Origin: Mycolicibacterium pyrenivorans
GTDB lineage: Bacteria > Actinomycetota > Actinomycetes > Mycobacteriales > Mycobacteriaceae
Assembly (NCBI RefSeq): GCF_025821625.1
Contig: NZ_JACKSH010000107.1
Location: 24,900-88,899 of the forward strand
DNA: 64,000 bases
Reading direction: 5' to 3'
Part shown: one piece after another, positions 44,534 through 53,855 of the stretch
How the letters are laid out: each line of letters begins with the position of its first letter
Numbering within the stretch: position 1 is the first letter of the stretch
Notes under the pieces: model-generated
The model's input: only the letters and a program-made list of their open reading frames with translations
The model's database searches: none
What the model was told of the DNA's origin: nothing
Made by a program: the position numbers and the translations under genes

Positions 44534-46177
44534 GGCTGTTCCTTCCGTGCTCGGCGAACTCGGCGTCGAGGGCGCTGCGGTCGTGGTCGGTCATCGGCCG
44601 GTAATGCGGACGCCCGCGACCGGCCCAGCGGTACACCGGTTCCCGGGTGTGCCAGCGCTGCGCCTGAAGGTCACGTTTGAGGACCTTGTTGGAGCCGGTG
44701 GCCGGCAGGTCGGCCGACAGCCGGAGCAGTCGCGGAATTCCCTTGGCGCCCAGATCGTCCTGGGCAACCAGGAACTCCGCGAAGTCCTCGACGTCGAAGC
44801 CCTCGGGATCGGCGACCTCCAGAGCCGCCATCACCTGGTCGCCCGAACGCGGATCAGGGACTCCGTAGACCCCGGCGGTGATCACGGCGGAATGGCGGCG
44901 CACCACGCGTTCGATCGTCAGCGCCGAGATGTTCTCGCCGTCCACCCGGATCCAGTCACCGCGCCGCCCGGCGAAGTACAGAAACCCCTCGGTGTCGACG
45001 TAGCCGAGATCGCCCGACCAGTACCAGCCGTTGCGCACGCGTTCGGCGTCCGCGGCGTCGTTGCGGTAGTAGCCCTCGAAATCGCGCGCGCCGCGCTGGT
45101 CGACGATCTCACCGATGGCCTCGTCGGGGTTGAGCACCCGGCCCCGCGCACCGGGAACGGCTGCCGGACAACGGTGCAGGGTGTCGGGGTCGACGATGAC
45201 GACCTCGGGATGTGCCGGCCGGCCGAGCGCGCCTTCCGGCGCCTCGGGATCGGCGGCGGCCACCGCTCCGCCCTCGCTGGAGCCGTACCCCTCGAACAGC
45301 TCTGCGCCGAAACGGCGGCGGAACTCCTTCTGGTCCTCCGGTGAGGCTTCGGTGCCGAATCCCCGCGTGAGGGTGTTGTCGGCGTCGTCGGGCTGCTCGG
45401 GTGTGGCCATCAGGTACGCCAGGGCCTTGCCGACGTAGGTGAAGAAGGTCGCTCCGAAAAGCCTTACGTCCGGCAGGAATCGGGATGCCGAGAAGCTCGG
45501 CGTCAGGCACACCGTCGCTCCGTTGGCCAGTGCGGGCGCCCACAGCGCCATGATCGCGTTGCCGTGGAACAGCGGCATGCAGCAGTAGTCGACGTCGCCG
45601 CGGTGATGGCCGTACTTCGCGGTGGCCGCGTACGCGATCCGGGTGAGGCGGCCTTGACCGCCTTGGACGAACCGGTCGTCCCCGACGTGAACAGCAGCAG
45701 GAACAACGACTGCTCGTCGACACCAGGCGCGGCCGCGGGCGTGCTCCGGCACCCGTCGACGCGACTGCGGTGCCCCGGGTCGTCGACGAGCAGGAAGCGG
45801 GAGGCGTCCAGGCCGTGATCGAGGTCCCGTAGCCGACTCATGCCGTGGCTGTCGGTGACGATCAACTGGCAGTCCGCGTGCCGGATGTCGGCGACCAGAG
45901 CGTCCGTGCCGCGGGTGGGGTTCAACCCGACGATCGTTGCGCCCGCCAGTGCCGCGCCGCCGAGCCAGAACACGAAGTCCGGCACGTTGTCGAGCAGGAC
46001 ACCCACGTGAAAGGGTGACGCGCGGAAGTGCTTGGCACGCAGCGCACGTGCCAGAGACGCGCGCGCCGCCCACTCGGCCACCACCTCGTCCCAGGTCCAG
46101 TCACGCTCCCGGGTCCGCAGCCCCAGGTGTCGGTCGCCGACCCGGTCGAGCAGCATCGAGGCGATGTCGGTCAGCAC
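44517..46177 (-). pseudogene. fadD17-like acyl-CoA synthetase paralogue, frameshifted
   Basis: From GTG 46177 (overlapping the fadD17 stop) the frame reads MLTDIASMLLDRVGDRHLGL to the AMP-binding loop FTSGTTGSSKAVKA. It then leaves homology near 45650 while another frame picks up GRLTRIAYAATAKYG and runs to the stop at 44517 (SSEGGAVAAADPEAP, YWSGDLGYVDTEGFLYFAGRR, RLSADLPATGSNKVLKRDL). Both halves together make a full-length FadD. The break lies just after the P-loop, where GTCAAG repeats suggest a small deletion. As read, no active enzyme would be made. Confidence 0.8.
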
Positions 46178-47712
46178 TGTCGCGTGATCCGGTAGACCGG
46201 GTCCGGGCAGTCGGTGCCCTCCGCGGACAGCTGCCGTTTGAGCACCTTGAACGTCTCGGTGCGCGGCAGCGCGGAACCGACGCGCACGAAGGCCGGCCAC
46301 TGCTTGGGGCCGAGATCTGGTTGCCCGCTGAGGAACCGGGTGAAGGCGCCGGGATCGAAGGAGGTGTCCCCGGGCAGCACCAGCGCCGCCATCACCTGGT
46401 CACCCACCGCGGGATCGGGAATCGGGTAGACGGCGGCCTCGGTGATTCCGGGATAGCGCATCAGGATGCGTTCGATCGGCGCGGTGCCGAGGTTCTCGCC
46501 GTCGACGCGCATCCAGTCACCAAGCCGGCCGGCGAAGTGGGCGAATCCGTCCTCGTCGCGGTAGGCGAGGTCGCCGCTGTGGTACACGCCGCCGCGCATC
46601 CGTTCGGCCTCGGCGTCGGGATCCTTGTAGTAGCCCCGAAACTGGCCGGGCCCTTCGGTGTTGACGAGCTCGCCGATGACCCCGGGCGGGCATTCGGCGC
46701 CGGTTTCGACGTCGATGATCGCCACGCCGCCCACCAGTGGTCCTAGGGCGCCGTCAGGGGTGTCCGGGGTACGGGCGATGGACACCCCGCCCTCACTCGA
46801 ACCGAAACCGTCGACCACAGTGACCCCGAACCGCTGCGCGAACCGCTTCAAGTCACGCGGTGCGGCTTCGTTGCCGTAGGCCACCCGCAGCGGATTGTCG
46901 GCGTCGTCCGGGCGCTCGGGGGTGGCCAGAATGTACGACAGGGGCTTGCCGACGTAGTTGGCGTAGGTGGCGCCGAAGCGCCGCACATCCGGAAAGAACT
47001 GCGACGCCGAGAACTTGGTGCGCAACGCGATCGAGGCTCCCGCGGCCGCCGCAGGAGCCCAGCCCGCCATGATCGCGTTGGAGTGGAACATGGGCATCGA
47101 CAGGTAACACGTGTCGGCGGGTCCGAGGCCGAAACGCTGAGCGAGCATGGTCCCGGGGAATGCCACCTTCTCGTGGGTGCAGCGCACGGCCTTGGGATCA
47201 CCGCTGGTGCCCGAGGTGAAGATCAACATGTAGAGGTCGTCGGGGTCGGCAGGGCGGAATTCGACCGGCGCGTCGCGGAACGCGGCGAGTTCGTCGGTGA
47301 AGTCCGGTGATTCGACGTCGAGCGCAGTGACACCCCGATGGGCGATGTCCGGCGGTGCGGACCGGTCGGCGAGCACCAGTTGACAGTCGGCGTGCGCGAT
47401 GTCGCGGCGCAGTGCCGCGCCCCGGCGGGTCGGGTTCAGTCCGACCGGCACGATGCCCGACAGCGCGGCGGCCACGAGCACCGTGCAGAAGAACGGGGTG
47501 TTGCCCAACAGCACGCCGACGTGCGGCGGCCTGCCGGGGTCGAGCCGGGCCCGCAACGCCGCAGCGAGGGCGGCGCCGTCCCGGATGTGGTTGCGCCAGG
47601 TCACGAACGACACTGCGCCGCTGCGGGGATCGACCGAGTAGACCCCCCGGTCGTCGACCTCGGCCAGAGGCGTCAACAGAGCCGGGACGGTCGGTCCGAG
47701 AGGGTTGGCCAC
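46171..47712 (-). CDS. fadD17: Steroid side-chain acyl-CoA synthetase FadD17
   Basis: 513 residues from GTG 47712, 13 nt after fadE27. P-loop FTSGTSGDPKAVRCTHEK, GFGSSEGGVSIARTPDTP, GVYHSGDLAYRDEDGFAHFA and C-terminal RTETFKVLKRQLSAEGTDC with the catalytic Lys. Closely resembles Rv3506. It makes a CoA ester of a steroid side-chain carboxylate (C24-type acids in other mycobacteria), feeding FadE26/27. An upstream frame extension overlaps fadE27 and is rejected. Confidence 0.92.
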   Translation of the reverse strand: MANPLGPTVPALLTPLAEVDDRGVYSVDPRSGAVSFVTWRNHIRDGAALAAALRARLDPGRPPHVGVLLGNTPFFCTVLVAAALSGIVPVGLNPTRRGAALRRDIAHADCQLVLADRSAPPDIAHRGVTALDVESPDFTDELAAFRDAPVEFRPADPDDLYMLIFTSGTSGDPKAVRCTHEKVAFPGTMLAQRFGLGPADTCYLSMPMFHSNAIMAGWAPAAAAGASIALRTKFSASQFFPDVRRFGATYANYVGKPLSYILATPERPDDADNPLRVAYGNEAAPRDLKRFAQRFGVTVVDGFGSSEGGVSIARTPDTPDGALGPLVGGVAIIDVETGAECPPGVIGELVNTEGPGQFRGYYKDPDAEAERMRGGVYHSGDLAYRDEDGFAHFAGRLGDWMRVDGENLGTAPIERILMRYPGITEAAVYPIPDPAVGDQVMAALVLPGDTSFDPGAFTRFLSGQPDLGPKQWPAFVRVGSALPRTETFKVLKRQLSAEGTDCPDPVYRITRQC

Positions 47713-47725
47713 CGGGCGGAGGCGA

Positions 47726-48829
47726 TCAGGCCGGGGTGTCGGCCAGGTCCCGACCGATCGCCAGCAGTTGCCCGGTGGCGCCGCCGATCGCGAACTCGGA
47801 CTGTTTGGCCGCCAGGAAGTACCGGTGTACCGGGTGGTCGGTGTCGATGCCGACGCCACCGTGCACGTGCACCGTCGTGTGGGCCACGCGGTGGCCGGCC
47901 TCGGCCGCCCAGAACGCCGCGGAGCGAACGTCGATGTCGGCGGGTAGATCTTCGGACAACCGCCATGCGGCCTGGGTCAGCGTCAACCGCAGTCCCTTGA
48001 TGTCGATGTAGCCGTCGGCCAGGCGCGACGACACGGCCTGGAAGCTTCCGATCGGCCTGTCGAACTGCTCGCGTTCCCGGGCGTACTGCGCGGTGAGCTC
48101 CAGGGCGCGGTCCAGCACGCCGAGTTGGAACGCCGACAGGCCCAGGGTGTGGTGGGTCTCGATCCAGCTGAGCGCGGCGGGCCCGTCGGCGCCGACCGCG
48201 CGCTGCTCGTCGATCTCGACACCGCGCAGGTCGAGGTGCCCGACGCTGCCGTGGCCGGTGGTGCTCAACGACGTGACGGTGACGCCGGGATCGTCCGCAG
48301 CGACGACAAAAACGATTGTTCCCGAGTTGGTTTCGGCGGGAACCAGGAATGCGTCGGCCACCGGCCCGTAGGGGACCAGGGTGCGGGTGCCGGTCAACCG
48401 GTACCCCGCACCGCCCGACTGTGCCTGGACGGGTCCGTCGCCCATCTCGCCGGCCAGCGCGACGGTGAGGATCTTCTGCCCGCTGACCGCAGGCGCCGCC
48501 CACTGCTGCTGCAGTTCGGCGGATCCGAACTTCGCCAGGGCGCCCGCGGCGACCACGACCGATTCCAGGTACGGCACCGCGGCGAGTTGCCTGCCCAGGG
48601 CTTCGAGGATCGCCGTCTGCTCCAGCACGCCGTACCCGCCGCCGCCCAACGATTCCGGTGCGGCGGCTGACAGCACGTCGGCCTCGACGAGCTTGGACCA
48701 CAGAGCGCGATCGAAACGGTCTGCCGCACCGTCGAGCTCACGCTGATGGTCGGGCGTGCACACCGCCTCGGTGATGGTGCGGACCAGGCCGCCCAGGTCT
48801 TCGGCTTCTTCCGGGTGCGAGAAGTCCAC
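47726..48829 (-). CDS. fadE27: Acyl-CoA dehydrogenase subunit FadE27 (ChsE5)
   Basis: 367 residues from GTG 48829 (RBS GGAG). Short-form ACAD subunit: ALELTAQYAREREQFDRPIG and a C-terminal TTVHVHGGVGIDTDHPVHRY. It pairs with FadE26 as the alpha2beta2 ChsE4-ChsE5 enzyme that dehydrogenates the 5- (and 8-) carbon side chain of sterol CoA esters. Nineteen nt separate it from fadE26, as in Rv3504-Rv3505. Confidence 0.92.
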   Translation of the reverse strand: MDFSHPEEAEDLGGLVRTITEAVCTPDHQRELDGAADRFDRALWSKLVEADVLSAAAPESLGGGGYGVLEQTAILEALGRQLAAVPYLESVVVAAGALAKFGSAELQQQWAAPAVSGQKILTVALAGEMGDGPVQAQSGGAGYRLTGTRTLVPYGPVADAFLVPAETNSGTIVFVVAADDPGVTVTSLSTTGHGSVGHLDLRGVEIDEQRAVGADGPAALSWIETHHTLGLSAFQLGVLDRALELTAQYAREREQFDRPIGSFQAVSSRLADGYIDIKGLRLTLTQAAWRLSEDLPADIDVRSAAFWAAEAGHRVAHTTVHVHGGVGIDTDHPVHRYFLAAKQSEFAIGGATGQLLAIGRDLADTPA

Positions 48830-48848
48830 GTGAAATCTCCTTATTCCG

Positions 48849-50027
48849 TTATCGGTTGACCCGGGGCAGGCCGAGCGCGACCATGCCGATGATGTCTCGC
48901 TGAATCTCGTTGGTGCCGCCGCCGAAGGTGAGGATCAGGCAGGACCGGTGCATCCGTTCGATGCGGCCGCGCAGCAGCGCGCCGGGCGAGTCGGTGCGCA
49001 GCGTCGCCGCGGTGCCGAGCACCTCCATCAGCAGGCGGTAGGCCTCGGTCGCCAGCTCGGTGCCGTACACCTTCGCCGCCGATGCGTCGGCGGGGGACGG
49101 CGCGGCGTCGCTGGAGGCGAGTTCCCAGTTGATCAGCTTGAGCACCTCGGCCTTGGCGTGCACCCGGGCGAGGTTGAGCTGCACCCACTCCGAGTCGATC
49201 AGCCGCCTGCCGTGAACATCCTTGGTGTTCTGGGCCCACTCCCGGACCCCGTCGAGGGCCGAGAAGATCGGTTGCGCCGAAACCAGTGCCACCCGTTCGT
49301 GATTGAGTTGGTTGGTGACCAGCTTCCAGCCGGCGTTCTCCTCGCCCACCAGGGCCGACGTCGGCACCCGGACGTCCTCGTAGTACGTGGCGCTGGTGTC
49401 GACACCGGACATGGTGTGCACGGGCGTCCAGGAGAAGCCGTCGGCGGTGGTCGGCACGATCAGCATCGAGATGCCTCGGTGCTTCTTGGCCTCCGGGTTG
49501 GTGCGCACGGCCAGCCAGACGTAGTCGGCGTAGGCGATCAGGCTGGTCCACATCTTCTGGCCGTTGATCACGTAATCGTCGCCATCACGCACCGCGGTGG
49601 TGCGCAGCGCGGCCAGGTCGGTGCCCGCGCCCGGCTCGGAGTAGCCGATCGAGAAGTGCAACTCGCCCTTGGCGATCTTGGGCAGGAAGAAGGACTTCTG
49701 CTCGTCGGTGCCGAACGCCATGATCGTCGGGGCCACGCTGTTGATCGTCAGGAACGGCACCGGCACATTGGCGATCGAGGCTTCGTCGTTGAAGATCAGC
49801 CCGTCCATCGGCGGGCGGGCCTGCCCGCCGAACTCCTTCGGCCAGGACAGCGTCAGCCAGCCGTCTTTGCCCATCTGGGCGACGGTGTCCCGGTAGACGC
49901 TGCCGCGACCCATCTCGCCGTCGTTGGATGCCAGCGCCTCGGCGCGCTCTGGCGTCATGAGCTTGGTGAAGTACGCGCGGAGTTCGCGGCGCAACTCCTC
50001 CTGCTCGGGGGTGTAGCCGATTCGCAT
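48849..50027 (-). CDS. fadE26: Acyl-CoA dehydrogenase subunit FadE26 (ChsE4)
   Basis: 392 residues from ATG 50027 (MRIGYTPEQEELRRELRAYF). FAD and substrate motifs FSIGYSEPGAGTDLAALRTT and INGQKMWTSLIAYADYVW; C-terminal LTFGGGTNEIQRDIIGMVAL with the flavin-binding segment. First gene of the long minus-strand operon fadE26-fadE27-fadD17-fadD paralogue-kstD paralogue-kshA paralogue; a KstR-type box lies 69 nt upstream, shared with fdxD. Confidence 0.93.
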   Translation of the reverse strand: MRIGYTPEQEELRRELRAYFTKLMTPERAEALASNDGEMGRGSVYRDTVAQMGKDGWLTLSWPKEFGGQARPPMDGLIFNDEASIANVPVPFLTINSVAPTIMAFGTDEQKSFFLPKIAKGELHFSIGYSEPGAGTDLAALRTTAVRDGDDYVINGQKMWTSLIAYADYVWLAVRTNPEAKKHRGISMLIVPTTADGFSWTPVHTMSGVDTSATYYEDVRVPTSALVGEENAGWKLVTNQLNHERVALVSAQPIFSALDGVREWAQNTKDVHGRRLIDSEWVQLNLARVHAKAEVLKLINWELASSDAAPSPADASAAKVYGTELATEAYRLLMEVLGTAATLRTDSPGALLRGRIERMHRSCLILTFGGGTNEIQRDIIGMVALGLPRVNR

Positions 50028-50096
50028 CGCGCTGTCCTCACTTCTCTGCGAGCCTTTGATGACGGCACCAATGGGATACCTCAGGTCTTCTGCGGT

Positions 50097-50110
50097 TGTA
50101 ACACGTTCTA
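50097..50110. promoter_or_regulatory. KstR-type operator between fadE26 and fdxD
   Basis: TGTAACACGTTCTA, centrally placed in the divergent gap (69 nt to fadE26, 75 nt to fdxD), so it probably controls both operons. Confidence 0.82.
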
Positions 50111-50185
50111 GTGTTGGGGTCCAGGGTGGTGTCACACTAGGTGCCCGAAACGGGTAGGACATCGAGGACGCGGTAGGAGAGTGTC

Positions 50186-50377
50186 ATGCGAGTGGAAGTG
50201 GATCGTGACCGTTGCGAAGGCAACGCGGTCTGTGTCGGAATAGCCCCGGACCTGTTCGAGCTCGACGAGGACGACTATGCGGTGGTCAAGGCCGACCCTG
50301 TTCCCGAGGGGGACGAGGCGCTGGCCGAGCAGGCCGTCGCCGAGTGCCCCCGCGCCGCCCTGATCCGCCACGACTAG
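50186..50377 (+). CDS. fdxD: 3Fe-4S-type ferredoxin FdxD
   Basis: 63 residues. Cluster ligands C10, C16 and C54 in DRCEGNAVC ... AECPRAAL, the pattern of P450-linked mycobacterial ferredoxins, with the usual second-motif Cys replaced. It likely delivers electrons to CYP125/CYP142 or another oxygenase of the pathway. Start ATG 50186; hsd4A begins 13 nt after the stop. Homologue of Rv3503c. Confidence 0.93.
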   Translation: MRVEVDRDRCEGNAVCVGIAPDLFELDEDDYAVVKADPVPEGDEALAEQAVAECPRAALIRHD

Positions 50378-50390
50378 AGGTATTCGTACT

Positions 50391-51323
50391 TTGACTGATT
50401 CTTCGTCCCTTCGGGGGACAGACATAGACCTGTCCGGGCACGTCGCCGTGGTGACCGGTGCCGCCGCCGGGCTGGGCCGCGCCGAGGCCATCGGGCTCGC
50501 GCAGGCGGGCGCCACCGTCGTCGTCAACGACATCGCGCAGGCACTGGACAAGTCCGACGTCCTCGACGAGATCGCGAGCGCGGGTTCCAAGGGCGTCGCG
50601 GTCGTCGGTGACATCAGCGTGCGGTCCACCGCCGATGAGTTGGTCGAGACGGCCGACGGCCTCGGGGGCTTGGGCATCGTCGTCAACAACGCCGGGATCA
50701 CCCGCGACCGGATCCTGTTCAACATGACCGACGAGGAGTGGGACGCGGTCATCGCGGTGCACCTCCGCGGCCATTTCCTGCTGACGCGCAATGCCGCCAC
50801 CTACTGGCGGTCGAAGGCCAAATCCGGAGATGGCCAGGTTTACGGCCGGATCATCAACACCTCGTCGGAGGCCGGCCTGTCCGGGCCCGTCGGACAGCCC
50901 AACTACGGCGCGGCCAAGGCCGGTATCACGGCGCTGACGCTGTCGGCGGCGCGAGCGCTCGGGCGCTTCGGCGTGCGCGCCAACGTCATCGCGCCGCGCG
51001 CCCGCACGGCGATGACGGCAGGCGTGTTCGGCGACGCCCCCGAGTTGGCGGACGGGGCGGTGGATCCGCTGTCCCCGGAGCACGTCGTGAACCTGGTGCG
51101 GTTCCTGGCGTCGCCGGCTGCCGAAGGGGTCAACGGGCAGCTGTTCATCGTCTATGGTCCGACGGTGACGCTGGTCGCGGCTCCGACCGCCGAGGCGCAG
51201 TTCAGTGCCTCGAGTGACGTCTGGGACCCGGCCGACCTGTCCGACACCTTGCAGAACTACTTTGCTGATCGTGACCCCGAGCGGAGTTTCTCGGCGGCGA
51301 TGGGGCTGGGCGACCGAGACTGA
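50391..51323 (+). CDS. hsd4A: Hsd4A, steroid 17-beta-hydroxy / 3-hydroxyacyl-CoA dehydrogenase (SDR)
   Basis: 310 residues from a TTG at 50391 (AGAGG upstream); no ATG or GTG lies before the SDR core, and family N-termini begin the same way (MTDSS). NAD motif VTGAAAGLGRAEA, NNAG, Ser in INTSSEAGL, catalytic PNYGAAKAG. In mycobacteria Hsd4A dehydrogenates 22-hydroxy side-chain CoA intermediates and shows 17-beta-hydroxysteroid activity. The tail after residue 250 is an extra compared with minimal SDRs. Follows fdxD, as Rv3502c does. Confidence 0.92.
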   Translation: MTDSSSLRGTDIDLSGHVAVVTGAAAGLGRAEAIGLAQAGATVVVNDIAQALDKSDVLDEIASAGSKGVAVVGDISVRSTADELVETADGLGGLGIVVNNAGITRDRILFNMTDEEWDAVIAVHLRGHFLLTRNAATYWRSKAKSGDGQVYGRIINTSSEAGLSGPVGQPNYGAAKAGITALTLSAARALGRFGVRANVIAPRARTAMTAGVFGDAPELADGAVDPLSPEHVVNLVRFLASPAAEGVNGQLFIVYGPTVTLVAAPTAEAQFSASSDVWDPADLSDTLQNYFADRDPERSFSAAMGLGDRD

Positions 51324-51353
51324 CAGTCTCGGTTGTCAAGCGCGCGCGTCAAT

Positions 51354-51367
51354 TGGAACACGTTCTA
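51354..51367. promoter_or_regulatory. KstR-type operator upstream of the mce4 operon, site 1
   Basis: TGGAACACGTTCTA, in the 256-nt gap between hsd4A and yrbE4A; 212 nt from the yrbE4A start. Confidence 0.75.
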
Positions 51368-51442
51368 GAATGATGTAGGTCACAGTGGCCCTGAACTGCG
51401 CAAATGTAAGATATTGGTCTGGATTTGACGTTCTTTGACACT

Positions 51443-51456
51443 GCGAACACGTTCTA
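51443..51456. promoter_or_regulatory. KstR-like operator upstream of the mce4 operon, site 2
   Basis: GCGAACACGTTCTA keeps one perfect half (GTTCTA) and the AACnnGTT core but has a divergent left edge. It is 123 nt from the yrbE4A TTG, so mce4 may have its own promoter apart from hsd4A. Confidence 0.65.
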
Positions 51457-51579
51457 GTTAGTATGATCCGGCTCACTGGGAGCATTGCCTCACACTGGGG
51501 TGGGAGCCGTCGCAGGCGACGAGTGTCGAACTCTTCGCCACGGGGGATGTCCTCAACCTGCCCGAGAACGGAGCCGAGG

Positions 51580-52343
51580 TTGATCGAACAGCTTGCGGCG
51601 CCTGCGCGGGCCGTGGGCGGGTTCGTCGAGATGTCCTTGGACACGTTCGTCAAGACGTTCCGCCGACCGTTTCAGTTCCGTGAGTTCCTCGACCAGACCT
51701 GGATGATCGCGCGGGTCTCGCTGCTGCCCACACTGCTGGTGGCGATTCCCTTCACCGTCCTGGTGGCGTTCACGCTGAACATCCTGCTGCGTGAGATCGG
51801 TGCGGCCGACCTGTCCGGCGCGGGCACCGCGTTCGGCACCATCACCCAGCTCGGGCCGGTGGTGACCGTGCTCGTGGTGGCCGGGGCGGGTGCGACGGCG
51901 ATCTGTGCCGACCTCGGCGCCCGCACCATCCGCGAGGAGATCGACGCGATGCGGGTGCTGGGGATCGACCCGATCCAGCGCCTCGTGGTTCCCCGCGTCC
52001 TCGCCTCCACGTTCGTGGCGTTGCTCCTCAACGGCCTCGCTGCCTGATCGGCCTGTCCGGTGGCTATGTCTTCTCCGTGTTCCTGCAGGGGGTCAACCCC
52101 GGTGCGTTCATCAACGGCCTGACCGTGCTGACCGGTCTGCCCGAGCTACTGCTCGCCGAGGTAAAGGCCCTGTTGTTCGGGGTGGTGGCGGGGCTCGTCG
52201 GCTGCTACCGCGGCCTGACGGTGAAGGGCGGGCCGAAAGGCGTCGGCAACGCCGTCAACGAGACCGTCGTCTACGCGTTCATCTGCCTGTTCGTGATCAA
52301 CGTGATCATGACGGCCATCGGGGTTCGGGTGCTGGACCGGTGA
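51580..52343 (+). pseudogene. yrbE4A: mce4 permease subunit YrbE4A, frameshifted
   Basis: From TTG 51580 (GAGCCGAGG upstream; LIEQLAAPARAVGGF matches family N-termini) the frame gives about 155 residues of MlaE-type permease, including the EEIDAMRVLGIDPIQRLV loop. It then stops at 52045-52047 after NGLAA. Adding one base near 52040 restores IGLSGGYVFSVFLQG through GVRVLDR to the stop at 52341. It looks like a single-base deletion (CTCGTCTGC read as CTCGCTGC). As written, the last ~95 residues would be lost, disabling one half of the sterol importer's permease. Confidence 0.85.
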
Positions 52344-52361
52344 TGAGCGCTTGCGCGAAGA
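52342..52361 (+). repeat. Copy 4 of the 20-bp interspersed repeat (yrbE4A/yrbE4B spacer)
   Basis: GATGAGCGCTTGCGCGAAGA starts within the yrbE4A stop codon and, with its tail, forms the whole 39-nt spacer to the yrbE4B ATG. Same stop-to-start placement and same AACAGA continuation as copy 1. Confidence 0.85.
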
Positions 52362-52382
52362 ACAGAAGGCGGTGATCGCGCG

Positions 52383-53225
52383 ATGAGCTACGACGTCACC
52401 GTCCGCTTCCGCCGGTTCGTCAGCAGCGTGCCGAGAGCAGTCGACACCGTCGGCGAACAGGCGCTGTTCTACGGCGAGTCGATCCGGTACATCCCCAACG
52501 CGCTGACCCGGTACCGCAAGGAGACGATCCGGCTCATCGCCGAGATGTCCATGGGGACCGGCGCATTGGTGATGATCGGCGGCACCGTCGGGGTGGCGGC
52601 GTTCATGACGCTGGCCTCGGGTGGCGTCATCGCCGTCCAGGGCTACTCGTCGCTGGGCAACATCGGTATCGAGGCGCTCACCGGCTTCCTGTCGGCCTTC
52701 CTCAATGTCCGCATCGTGGCACCGGTGATCGCCGGCATCGCGCTCGCGGCGACCATCGGCGCGGGTGCCACGGCACAGTTGGGCGCGATGCGTGTCGCCG
52801 AGGAGATCGATGCCGTCGAAGCGATGGCGGTGCACGCCGTCTCCTACCTGGTGTCCACCCGGATCATCGCCGGGTTGATCGCGATCGTCCCGCTGTATGC
52901 GCTCCCGGTGCTCGCGGCGTTCTTCGCGGCACGGTTCACCACGGTCTACATCAACGGCCAGTCCGCAGGCCTCTACGACCACTACTTCAACACGTTCCTG
53001 ATACCGAGCGATCTGCTGTGGTCGTTCCTGCAGGCGATCGTGATGTCGATCGCGGTCATGCTCGTGCACACCTATTACGGTTACAACGCATCGGGAGGTC
53101 CGGTCGGGGTCGGCATCGCCGTCGGGCAGGCGGTGCGTACCTCGCTGATCGTGGTGGTGACGATCGTGTTGTTGATCTCCCTTGCCGTCTACGGCGCCTC
53201 CGGCAACTTCAATCTCTCCGGATAG
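52383..53225 (+). CDS. yrbE4B: mce4 permease subunit YrbE4B
   Basis: 280-residue MlaE-type permease, intact. Five or six transmembrane helices, with the EEIDAVEAMAVHAVSYLVST loop typical of the family (partner of EEIDAMRVLGID in YrbE4A). It would form the inner-membrane channel of the Mce4 sterol importer with YrbE4A, powered by an Mce ATPase (MceG) encoded elsewhere. Homologue of Rv3500c. Confidence 0.93.
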   Translation: MSYDVTVRFRRFVSSVPRAVDTVGEQALFYGESIRYIPNALTRYRKETIRLIAEMSMGTGALVMIGGTVGVAAFMTLASGGVIAVQGYSSLGNIGIEALTGFLSAFLNVRIVAPVIAGIALAATIGAGATAQLGAMRVAEEIDAVEAMAVHAVSYLVSTRIIAGLIAIVPLYALPVLAAFFAARFTTVYINGQSAGLYDHYFNTFLIPSDLLWSFLQAIVMSIAVMLVHTYYGYNASGGPVGVGIAVGQAVRTSLIVVVTIVLLISLAVYGASGNFNLSG

Positions 53226-53238
53226 GTTGGGACAGCAC

Positions 53239-53855
53239 ATGGCCGACGGTGACGCCAAGCGCAGCCACGTCAGGATCGCTGCGGCGATCCTGGCTGCCGT
53301 CGTCGTCGCCGCGGCCGTGTTCACCTACCTCTCCTACACGGCGGCGTTCACGCCGACCGACAAGGTGACGGTCCTCTCGCCCCGCGCCGGTCTGGTGATG
53401 GAGACCCAGGCCAAGGTCAAGTACCGGGGCATCCAGGTCGGTGAGGTCGAATCCATCGAGTACGCGGGCAACGAGGCGAAGCTGACGCTCGCGATCAGAA
53501 GCGGCGAGATGCGTTACATCCCGTCGAACGCGGTGGTGCGGATCGCGGGCATTCGGCGTCGTCGGATCTGACCGACATGCTCGAGCAGTCTCGTCGGCCG
53601 ATCCAGGGGGTCATCGAGAACGCCCGGCCGCTGGCCCAACGACTCGACGAGCGCAAGGGTGACGTGAACAAGGTCATCGAACCGCTGGCCGAGAACTACC
53701 TGCGGCTCAACGCCCTCGGTGCCTACGGAGCGTTCTTCAACATCTACTACTGCTCGATCCGGATGAAGATCAACGGCCCCGCGGGTAGTGACATCCTGAT
53801 CCCGTTCGGCGGACCGCCGGATCCCAGCAAGGGGAGGTGTTCTGAGAGTGGCTAG
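53239..53855 (+). pseudogene. mce4A-mce4B remnant fused by an internal deletion
   Basis: From ATG 53239 the frame is the Mce4A N-terminus: a transmembrane helix (AAAILAAVVVAAAVFTYL) and the start of the MlaD/Mce domain (VLSPRAGLVMETQAKVKYRG ... NAVVRIAG, about 105 residues). Right after it, in another frame, comes the Mce4B C-terminus (SSDLTDMLEQSRRPIQGV ... FFNIYYCSIRMKINGPAG ... PDPSKGRC), ending at TAG 53855. Judged by usual sizes (~400 and ~350 residues), roughly 1.6-1.7 kb is missing and the join near 53550 is out of frame (it stops at 53571). Neither substrate-binding protein can be made. Confidence 0.88.

Noticed and set aside
44523..44535. Fifth copy of the 20-bp repeat
   Set aside because: Only about 12 bases match, within coding overlap; too short to count as a copy without a genome-wide search.
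51463..51579. Upstream ATG start for yrbE4A
   Set aside because: Would add 39 residues (Ser/Arg-rich) without family support; TTG 51580 has a ribosome site and the family N-terminus.
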